Assembly: GCF_021130785.1 (NCBI RefSeq)
Contig: NC_060215.1
Span: forward strand, 70,935,501-70,999,500
Direction of reading: 5' to 3'
DNA: 64,000 nt
From: Homalodisca vitripennis
Lineage: Eukaryota > Arthropoda > Insecta > Hemiptera > Cicadellidae
Of the stretch, positions 56,361-64,000 are shown in pieces (positions within the stretch are counted from its first letter, which is position 1; each line of letters starts with the position of its first letter). A model generated the notes under the pieces. The model saw only the letters and a list, made by a program, of their open reading frames with translations. It did not search any database and was not told the origin of the DNA. The translations under genes were made by a program, and so were the position numbers.

Positions 56361-58864
56361 GAAAACTATAAATTTTATTGAATCAAATTATTTTACATCT
56401 GTTTTCAAAATCCTTGGTTAACTAAATTCTTAGTACTTCATTTCCAAATCTTAAATAAATTTTTTTAATAGAACCTAAAACAAAGCATTCGACATTATAT
56501 AACTTTTCTAAATTGAATATGTTCTACACCTATTACTAAACAAGGTAATATCAATCTATTTATTTTAAAGAATATTTTATTATCAACAGATTATTATTAT
56601 CGCGAAGCATTAATTAGTTTGCCTTTTAAATTGCCGTGTTGTTAGTGTTTAACAATTATCTCCTGCCAGCAATTAAATTATTTAGCCATACTTACGATCT
56701 TTATGTATTTCATTACCTTGATTATAATACAATAATCGATATAATTAGTTTCCAACGCTGCCGACACCACGCCGACAATGGAGAATTGGCTTACATTTCA
56801 AAATTATTTTGTTGAAATTAATATTAAAAAACCTTTCATTTTGCATTACAAACATATTAATTATGAATGATTTATTTTGGAAAGTTTTCGGCCATATTGT
56901 AATAGACATATATACGAGTATATAACTAATAAAAATGGGGAATTGGCATCATAACAAAAGTAATTACATTTCAAAATTTATTTTGTTTACATTGGTACTA
57001 ATATACTTTTATTTTGCAAACATATGAAATATTAAATATCAACACTTAAATTCGTTTATATTTGGTAATACTTCTAATAGTCACATATGTAATTAATGTA
57101 AAACAATTGTTCAAATGGCATATTTTCAAATTAAATCAAAATTTCAATTTCAACAGCTATGCTTGAATAAGTACATATACAGACAGTACTGCTAGTCTAT
57201 AAGAATACAGAGTTGCGATTGTTGTGAAAGTTTGCATAGAGCTATATAAACGAATACAACTGGATTGAGCTAAATTTATTTCAAGTACCCAAAAAAAAAC
57301 CTATAAAAATACAAAAAAATGCATAAAATTACATAAAATGTACAAAAAAATAAGTAAATGTCAGGATACTTTCAAACCAGTAAATGCTCACTTTCACAAA
57401 TTTATTTCTTTCCCATATCCACTACACGGTGTGTTTTATTCAAGCAAGCTTTGAAAAACACTAAATTTTATATAATTTAATCTTATTACAACAGTAATCA
57501 TCATCTTATTATAATAGATATTGGATACTAGATGGCTGGTTTTCTAGTTTTACTAATTAATTAGTGATACATTTATTACTATTTATTAATTTATACATTG
57601 ATGATACGTTTATTACATTAGCAGTCAATAAGGTCTCTTTAATTCAAACCATACTAGATTATTTTAGAGTTTCCGTGTTTACAAAATCGATCTTTATTGA
57701 TTATAACAGTTAATACCATTTACAGGAGTAATTTCACATATAAATTGGGAGGTATGTTTTAACGGCAATATCAAGCCACAATATTGTATTTTCATACTAT
57801 TCTGTTGATTGAAAACATTCAAAATTATAGCTCTCATTGAAGTATATTTAATCGTATCTATTAGGCCAATAAAACTTTATTTTAGATTAATATTGATCAA
57901 AATTATAACTTTTATTCATTCGATATAATTTTAAAACCACTAGCAAAATCAGTTCATATTATATTTTGGTTCCAGGATGGGGTGTAGTCAGTTAAAGTTT
58001 GGGTATATTATACTGGTAAATACCATATATTTTTGTCCGTTATCCCTATGTTTCATAAATGTCTGCAATTCAGTATGTTATTTTCAGAGCTACAACATGC
58101 TACAATATTAGTAAGTACAAGTTATATATTACTTCTCTCTATAATAGCAATAAAGCTTACATTAGTTATATCCTCTTAACCAAGATTTAAAAAGGTAAGT
58201 TAACTGATGGTGCGGTAGTATAGTTGCTGGAAATAAATATAATCTTATCGCTTTATTATCAGTACCGGAAGTTGGCCCTATTGTTTGCCTTCTGCTGGGA
58301 TTTTACAACATGCTTTGAGTTTACTTAATTTATTTAGTACACTCATTTCAAACTTTGGTCTTTCATATTATCGTGAGAAAATCTCGGACAGGAAACACTT
58401 GAGAAAGTGGAAGTTATGTTTGAGAGTTATTTAAAGTATTGAAATCAATTGAATTATTGAATTTAAATTGTAACATGTTAATTAGTACATACTTAAATAA
58501 TTATTGTTCTTATTTATTGTAATCTGTAGATATTGAAACTTTGGATATTTTTTTCACTGGGTTAAAAAAAGTAATTAACTTATACGATAAGTCGAGTAAA
58601 GTTATGATACAACAGTTAATGAAAATTAAAAATTAAACATTATAGATTTTCCTGTTTATTTGCGTGTTTGAAATATCTCTTATATATATGCATACTGTTG
58701 GTAATGAATGGTTTGATTTAAACAATGGCTTATTCGCACCCGTTATAGAGATTTGTCTTTAACTAAAATTAATATATTTTAGACTCGGTATAACTCATGC
58801 AATTTAATATATTTCTTGCCTCCTATTTTTAGAAAGCCCTACGCCTCGCTCTTACATAAATTAA
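56361..58864 (+). other. Long AT-rich retrotransposon leader
   Basis: About 2.5 kb between the primer-binding site and the first ORF, with no coding signal. It is unusually long for a gypsy leader. It may contain packaging or regulatory sequence, or an unrecognised insertion; no TIR pair or LTR was found in it. Confidence 0.55.
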
Positions 58865-59455
58865 ATGAATAATTCTCACGTAATTCAATTAATGGGTGAC
58901 TCACTAGCCCGACGTTATTTTTTCTATTTAAGTAAGTTCAAAAGTTCACAATTAAAGGTTGAGACAAATTTTAGTTTTTCCGGACTTAAAGTATGTGATT
59001 TAAAAGATAAAATCAAATCACAGCGACCTTTTTTAAATTCTGATTACCCTCTATTCCTGCTGATCGGCACAAATGATATTCTGAACGCCACGCCTGTTGA
59101 CATTTTAAAGCAACAATTTGTAGCTCTATTGAAATGCATTCAACGGCTATGTCCAAATTTACACATTCTAATCTCTCAGCTTCCGGTTTATCCTCGTATT
59201 CAACGGTGCAATCACACAGTTAATAAATTAAATGCCTTCAACCAGTTTTTATCTTCATTGAAGTCGGTAAACAACATTATTGTTCCTACTCCCACGGTCA
59301 TTTATAATCGAAAGTTATTCCATAAATTTTACCCACATTCGGACAGACTAGACAGCGTACATTTTAACAATGAAGGGTTTCTACTTTTAACAATGTTATT
59401 GAAAGATATATTAAAAAAAAAAAAACTCTTAAAACCAGTTATTAAAACCAGCTAA
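58865..59455 (+). CDS. SGNH/GDSL hydrolase-like ORF carried by the retrotransposon
   Basis: A 196-codon open frame in gag orientation, lying after the leader and 458 bp before gag. It shows all four SGNH signature blocks in order and at plausible spacing: block I LMGDSLARRY (Ser13), block II Gly40, block III LLIGTNDI (Asn70), block V DSVHFNNEG (Asp163, His166). This predicts a small esterase/lipase-like fold with a Ser-Asp-His triad. No signal peptide or membrane segment is visible; the C-terminus is Lys-rich. Esterase-type domains are known in ORF1 of CR1-group LINEs. An ORF like this before gag in a Ty3/gypsy element is not something I recognise as standard. Family assignment is by motif only; substrate and role are unknown. 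Confidence 0.68.
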   Translation: MNNSHVIQLMGDSLARRYFFYLSKFKSSQLKVETNFSFSGLKVCDLKDKIKSQRPFLNSDYPLFLLIGTNDILNATPVDILKQQFVALLKCIQRLCPNLHILISQLPVYPRIQRCNHTVNKLNAFNQFLSSLKSVNNIIVPTPTVIYNRKLFHKFYPHSDRLDSVHFNNEGFLLLTMLLKDILKKKKLLKPVIKTS

Positions 59456-59913
59456 AATAGAATATAGACTTGTTATTTTAAAACTGAATTAAATGCTTCA
59501 TAGGTTTAATATACAGACTGTTGTTATGTTTTCTGTAAAAAAATACTTTAATGCCAGTAAGTAATAAAAGGGTATCCATAAGATAAAATATGATGCATAT
59601 ATAAGCCTTAAGTAATAATATTACTAAATATAATAATTTTTTATCTATCCAATTGAATATTACGCTTAAAATAATTGGCCACTATAATAAAATTGAACTA
59701 TCAAATGAAGCACTCAATTATTGCAGTAATTAATTAATAACAAATATATAGTAAAAGTGAAACATACAACAATATTAATTGGTAAACCCCCTTATGGTTA
59801 CAATGGTACTGAATACCCCTCCATCTTTACATAATAAATAGTATTGTGATATTAGTATTGATATAATTTAGCAATTGATATAATTTATTTATATTGAGTC
59901 AAGCATAAATAAG

Positions 59914-61119
59914 ATGTTAGAGTGCGAAGATATCCTCAAAGAAGACGTTAGTGTCACTGATCCACCGTATGAATGGGAAAAACGCCCTAAAGGACTGGCT
60001 TGGGTAAATCTATTAAATGCATCTCAGGCCAAAGAACAGTGCTTATGTTGGGGAATAACTCCAGCACCTAAATTTGAGAACAATCGTGTTCTACTAAAAG
60101 AGCGTATCAGTGGAGCCAATTGTCAGGCAACTGTTCTTAATCCAACAGAGTCGTCTACTAGCCATACAACCACAGACATTCAGTGTCCCGTAACCGATTG
60201 GATGCAAATAGTCCACACAACGGCAACCGCTGTGGGAAACCAAATTGCGTCAGCCTTGTCGCAGATGCAGGGGACTTCACTATCACCCTCGACATCACGC
60301 GCAATGTTGCCCTCTGTGTTAACTGATTTAATTACAGCTTTACCATCGCTTGATGGAATAGTTATTAGAAAACTACTCGATTTTGTTATAAAATTTAGGG
60401 AAATTTTGATGCTAAATTTAGCTAATCCAGACAGCGTCATATTAGCAATTTTACCTAAAACTACAGGTCAATTAAGAAATATCTGGCTACAAGCTATTTC
60501 ATCAAAACAGAATCCGGAAAGTCTAATTACCACCGTACTCGATACTTTTCTGCCTACTAGAGCTCGTCAACAGGCCACGGTCGAACTTATATATAGAACC
60601 CAGAAACCAAATGAAACACTGGTTAGTTTTATCAATGATATCAGACCGTTAGCAGAATTGCTTATACCGGCTATTTCACCCCAGGAGATGCTTGAAATTG
60701 TCATTACAGGAATTAACCCTCAAACCAGAGCTCGATTAGCGGGTTTTCCAGCTCCAGCCACCATTTCTGAATTGTTGAGCTTAGCCCCCCGATTACAAGT
60801 AATTCAAAATACGGAAAACCGGTTCACACAAGATTTAAATTCACCGGAGTATTATCAACAAACTGGACCACAGGTCCATGGTGGACGTCAACTAAACCAA
60901 TCTTATAGACAAATAGGGAGAGGCAATGTAACTTATAATCGATATCCTATACAAGATCAGCAAAATAGTTTTCATAACCGCCGCAGTCAATCGGGACAAT
61001 TTACTCAACATAGACCTCCTTTTCAGAATATGAATACAAACAATAGGAATCAACTACATCATCAATTCTCCAGAAATCAATCTCAACGTGGGTTTTTAAA
61101 CTACAAAAGAGGGTTCTAA
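59914..61119 (+). CDS. Ty3/gypsy Gag
   Basis: A 401-codon frame ending TAA at 61117-61119, sharing its last base with the ATG of the protease frame. The central part (about residues 170-300) is helical and Gag-capsid-like (QLRNIWLQAISSKQNPESLI, ETLVSFINDIRPLAELLIPA, LEIVITGINPQTRARLAGFP). The C-terminal ~90 residues are Asn, Gln, Arg and Gly-rich with no CCHC zinc knuckle, so RNA binding would rest on the basic tail. Gag forms the particle shell. Length, position before protease, and lack of stops support the call. The sequence is too diverged to name the clade. Confidence 0.83.
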   Translation: MLECEDILKEDVSVTDPPYEWEKRPKGLAWVNLLNASQAKEQCLCWGITPAPKFENNRVLLKERISGANCQATVLNPTESSTSHTTTDIQCPVTDWMQIVHTTATAVGNQIASALSQMQGTSLSPSTSRAMLPSVLTDLITALPSLDGIVIRKLLDFVIKFREILMLNLANPDSVILAILPKTTGQLRNIWLQAISSKQNPESLITTVLDTFLPTRARQQATVELIYRTQKPNETLVSFINDIRPLAELLIPAISPQEMLEIVITGINPQTRARLAGFPAPATISELLSLAPRLQVIQNTENRFTQDLNSPEYYQQTGPQVHGGRQLNQSYRQIGRGNVTYNRYPIQDQQNSFHNRRSQSGQFTQHRPPFQNMNTNNRNQLHHQFSRNQSQRGFLNYKRGF

Positions 61120-61688
61120 TGGGCGGAGACTCCCCTCTTCTAACTTTAACCGCCCGTTTTGATAAAATCAAGCCAGCAGTGAAGACACCTTTCACCAAGT
61201 CGGCTCAAGCTCCTTCTTTCCCGGGAGTTCAGTTTTGTACAGTTCCTTTGACCTTTCGCAAGTTAATCATTAATTCTTTGGTAGATTCGGGTTCTTCATT
61301 CTCCATTATATCGAATGCCTGTTTTCAGAATTTAAAGAATATACCAAGGGTGATAAAATCTGTTTCAACCATACATGAGTCAGCCATTTCAGCCTCGGGA
61401 CAAAATATAATATTTAATTTAAAGGTTATATTACACTTCAAAATTTCAAACTTGTCTTGGGATTTTCCTTTTCTTGTCGCCTCAGAATTACCAATGCCAA
61501 TTATTCTGGGCTGTGACTTTCTAACTAAAACTAGGGTGGTCATTAATATGGCAAATAAAACATTAACTTTTCCATATGGCACTCCTTCGGTCATGTATCT
61601 CGCTCAATCAGCTGAATTACCAAGTACAACAATATGTCCAATTAAGTTAGGGGAAAACCTCTCATCTGATCAAGCGGACCAACTGTGA
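61119..61688 (+). CDS. Retroviral-type aspartic protease of Pol, ends at a stop before RT
   Basis: A 189-codon frame starting at the ATG that overlaps the gag stop by one base. It holds the protease active site SLVDSGSSFSIIS (Asp56, Ser57, Gly58) and the ILGCDFL flap-side motif about 85 residues later, both expected of gypsy proteases. The frame ends at TGA 61686-61688. The RT frame starting after it is in the same register with no intervening shift, so this TGA probably interrupts one original protease-RT frame. Protease would cut Gag and Pol in the particle. Confidence 0.87.
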   Translation: MGGDSPLLTLTARFDKIKPAVKTPFTKSAQAPSFPGVQFCTVPLTFRKLIINSLVDSGSSFSIISNACFQNLKNIPRVIKSVSTIHESAISASGQNIIFNLKVILHFKISNLSWDFPFLVASELPMPIILGCDFLTKTRVVINMANKTLTFPYGTPSVMYLAQSAELPSTTICPIKLGENLSSDQADQL

Positions 61689-61742
61689 AGACTAGTAAAT
61701 GAATTTCCAGAAACAATTACTACTAAATTAGGCCGTACAAAT

Positions 61743-63035
61743 TTGGTCGAATATCAAATCAAATTAAATTCTGATACAATCGTTAGAAATAGGCCCTATC
61801 AGTTTGCTCCACCTAAAATGGAGGCAATCAAGGAACATGTGGATCATTTATTGGCCAACGGAGTGATTAGACCATCAATGTCTCCCTATGCGTCGCCAGC
61901 ATTTTTAGTACCAAAGAAAGGCGGAAAAACGCGCATGGTAATTAACTATAGACAGCTTAACTCATTAATAGATCTTGAGGCAACTCCCATGCCAACTATA
62001 GAATCTGCTTTCCAGCACTTAGGGCAAGCTACTTTCTTTAGATTGGTGGATTTAAATCAGGCATATTTACAGGTACCTTTGCAAGAGAACTCAAAGAAAT
62101 ATACAGCTTTTGTTCTACCTTTCGGGCAATTTGAGTACAATTTTCTGCCTTTCGGTCTTGCAACCGGCTCTCAAGTCCTAACACGTTTAATTGATCAAAT
62201 TTTTGGAGATATAAAATACAAATATGTGTTCAATTTTTTCGATGATTTGTGCATATACACAAACGGTACTTTTGATCAGCACTTGTGCCATCTCCGAGAA
62301 GTTATAAATCGGCTAAAGCAGGCAGGATTAACCATCAATCCAGATAAAATGACCCTGGCAGCAAATCACATCCAATTTTTAGGTCACACATTTGCCAATC
62401 ATACCGTGACGATTCACACGGATAGGTGCAAGCCAATAGTTGAGTTCCCCGCTCCTAAAAACTTGAAACAGCTAAATAGATTCTTGGGTATGACAGCCTT
62501 TTATTCTAAATTCATTAAATCATTTGCAAAAATAGCGCAACCACTTAATAGTCTAAAGAAGAAAGGCGTAAAATTTACCTGGGGGCTTGAACAACAATCC
62601 GCATTCGAAACTTTAAAAACAGCCTTGACATCAAATGCAGTTTTGAAAATGCCGGATTTTAATCGATCTTTTGTTTTACAAACCGATGCATCAACCTCCG
62701 CCTTAGGTGCTTCACTCAGCCAAGAATATAATGGCAACTTGATGCCAGTGGCATTTGCTTCGCGACCACTAAACAAGCATGAGCAAAATTATGACACTCT
62801 TCAACTTGAATGCCTGGCTGTTGTCTTTGCCTTTTCCAAATTCCAACAGTATCTTGAACATAGGGAATTCCTTTTGCAGACGGATTGCTCGGCATTATCC
62901 TGGCTTTTAAACCACCCACGGCAAGTTGGAAAAATTTCTCGCTGGATTACATTTATAAATTCGTTTAAATTTCAAGTACAACATATCAAAGGATCGGATA
63001 ATGTAGTTGCTGATTGTTTATCGCGCCTGGTCTGA
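61743..63035 (+). CDS. Ty3/gypsy reverse transcriptase and RNase H
   Basis: A 430-codon frame in the same register as the protease. The RT region has VPKKGGKTRMVINYRQLNS, RLVDLNQAYLQ (Asp103) and the catalytic FFDD at residues 165-168, a variant of YxDD. The RNase H region begins about residue 305 with QTDASTSALG (Asp315), then LQLECLAVVFA (Glu356) and LQTDCSALSWL (Asp381), and ends at DNVVADCLSRL. The integrase that should follow is absent: the frame runs into 31 bp of inverted LTR and stops at 63035. The two pieces together have the RT-RNase H-integrase order of Ty3/gypsy. It is probably inactive here for lack of integrase and because of the TGA upstream. Confidence 0.93.
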   Translation: MVEYQIKLNSDTIVRNRPYQFAPPKMEAIKEHVDHLLANGVIRPSMSPYASPAFLVPKKGGKTRMVINYRQLNSLIDLEATPMPTIESAFQHLGQATFFRLVDLNQAYLQVPLQENSKKYTAFVLPFGQFEYNFLPFGLATGSQVLTRLIDQIFGDIKYKYVFNFFDDLCIYTNGTFDQHLCHLREVINRLKQAGLTINPDKMTLAANHIQFLGHTFANHTVTIHTDRCKPIVEFPAPKNLKQLNRFLGMTAFYSKFIKSFAKIAQPLNSLKKKGVKFTWGLEQQSAFETLKTALTSNAVLKMPDFNRSFVLQTDASTSALGASLSQEYNGNLMPVAFASRPLNKHEQNYDTLQLECLAVVFAFSKFQQYLEHREFLLQTDCSALSWLLNHPRQVGKISRWITFINSFKFQVQHIKGSDNVVADCLSRLV

Positions 63036-63059
63036 TAAATGTGGTGGGCAGTCACCACA
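63029..63059 (-). repeat. 5' LTR remnant, positions 1-31, in original orientation
   Basis: The 31 bp are identical to 52641-52671, the start of the LTR on the minus strand. They lie directly against the TAAC duplication at 63060-63063, so the outer end of the original insertion is preserved. Confidence 0.88.
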
Positions 63060-63063
63060 TAAC

Positions 63064-64000
63064 AAGTAATTATATATTGTTTAGATTTAAACAAAATAAA
63101 AGTGTTATAAAATTGGAGTCTAATCTTCAGTTATTTTGCTTTCGGAAATGTGGAACATTGTGTAACCATTTTCCTTTATTTCTGCGGTTGTGACTTATTC
63201 AATAATTGTTTTCTTCAAAATTCTTTAGTGAATCAATTAATCATAATAAAGACACATATAATCTTCAAATCTATATTTACTCAGATTTACAGATTCTCGT
63301 AAGAAACTATAAATAAAAAAAAAACTTATCAAAATATTCGTCAGACCAAATAAAATGCCTCCCTAATAAATAGAAATTTAACACTATTAACTTTTGTGTT
63401 TCTGAATGTAGTAAAATGTTATTAATAAGTCTTAAGTGTAATCATTATTAGCATACATAATAAACTATTAAAAGAATGTCTTCAAACTCACTGCATTTGG
63501 CACATTAGAATTGGAATGTTTTATATGTGGGACAAATAGTTACAATTTTGTATAATAAGAATACTGAGATAGAAGGTTACAATACAGTCTATTTACACAA
63601 TTATAGTTAAACTTACATTTACTCTTATAATTATAATTCCACTTACCTAATTTTAGGTAAGTGATTCAGACAGTGATTCAGTCTATTATCCTATCTTATA
63701 CCAATAGAATAGATAAAACATCTACAGAAATACAGCAACAACACGTTTCAAAGTAATGAGGACATACCTGTAGTGTGTCAGGTATAGCATGACTGATGGA
63801 ATACATGGAGGGACACCATCTGTCAAAGAGAGTATGCAACACTACTACAGCAGCTGAGAATTCTTAGCTCGTGGCTTATAGTGTATTGGTCACCTTGTAC
63901 TGTAGTTTTATTCATATCAGTGTGAATATAATATATAATAATAAAATAAAATAACTTTAAAAATTTAGTACGGACCAATATAGATTCGTGAATCCTCATT
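63064..64000. other. Right flank, no supported gene
   Basis: AT-rich sequence after the retrotransposon. No coding block, TIR or RNA gene was recognised. A palindrome-like TTACCTAATTTTAGGTAA lies near 63644-63661. Confidence 0.55.

Larger units (their letters stand above)
52093..63059. mobile_element. Ty3/gypsy LTR retrotransposon with an internal inversion
   Basis: The outer ends are TGTGACG at 52093 and CACCACA at 63059. They are flanked by TAAC on both sides (52089-52092 and 63060-63063), a 4-bp target duplication that marks one integration event. The 3' LTR, PPT-like tract and integrase lie on the minus strand (52093 to about 56100). An LTR piece, primer-binding site, leader, extra ORF, gag, protease and RT/RNase H lie on the plus strand (56101-63028). 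The last 31 bp (63029-63059) are again minus-strand LTR. The simplest reading is a minus-strand insertion whose right part later inverted. Shared LTR parts differ by about one base in 277, so the insertion is young. Confidence 0.85.

Noticed and set aside
52093..63059. Two independent retrotransposons in opposite orientation (integrase half and gag half)
   Set aside because: The outer ends share one TAAC duplication, LTR parts are nearly identical, and the two halves complement each other without overlap, so one rearranged element is simpler.
1..64000. CRISPR arrays, operons or bacterial mobile elements
   Set aside because: No regularly spaced repeats or bacterial gene organisation; all evidence points to an animal nuclear genome.

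Overview
This is an AT-rich, intron-bearing animal nuclear sequence, most likely from an insect. Supporting signs are canonical GT-AG introns, one conserved cell-cycle gene with long introns, and a dense mix of arthropod-type transposons: mariner, IS630/Tc1-like elements of the insect DUF4817 type, piggyBac, Merlin, PIF/Harbinger, Jockey/CR1-like LINEs, a tRNA-derived SINE and a Ty3/gypsy element. There is no bacterial gene organisation. The exact order of insect cannot be fixed from the sequence.

The only recognisable host gene is ANAPC4 (anaphase-promoting complex subunit 4), on the plus strand from 32846 to 51487. It has four coding exons totalling 861 residues. Three short exons (32886-32994, 34645-34773, 43744-43913) are followed by one very large terminal exon (49310-51487). 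Introns 2 and 3 are filled with transposons: a mariner split by a piggyBac, a LINE split by a PIF/Harbinger element, a second LINE on the minus strand, and a composite mariner derivative. Exon 3 is boxed between two LINE 3' ends, 49 bp upstream and about 25 bp downstream.

Region 1-32 kb holds no supported host gene. It contains, in order: a piggyBac-type MITE, a Merlin transposon with an exact 8-bp target duplication and a decayed transposase, a (TG)n microsatellite, a tRNA-Arg-like SINE, an IS630-type MITE with arms of about 160 bp, a foldback repeat family, an IS630/Tc1-like element invaded by a mariner at a TA, a PIF/Harbinger scrap, a second piggyBac-type element, a 1.3-kb mariner with clean TIRs, a mariner fragment, a DUF4817/IS630 element, and a decayed minus-strand coding stretch of unknown nature.

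Region 52-63 kb is a single young Ty3/gypsy LTR retrotransposon (52093-63059) flanked by a 4-bp duplication (TAAC). It is internally rearranged. The integrase half and the 3' LTR lie on the minus strand. The 5' LTR remnant, primer-binding site, leader, gag, protease and RT/RNase H lie on the plus strand. The arrangement fits an inversion inside one integrated element, with about 302 bp of the 5' LTR lost. Between primer-binding site and gag it carries a 196-residue sense ORF with all four SGNH/GDSL-hydrolase signature blocks. That ORF and the inversion are the most interesting items in the window.
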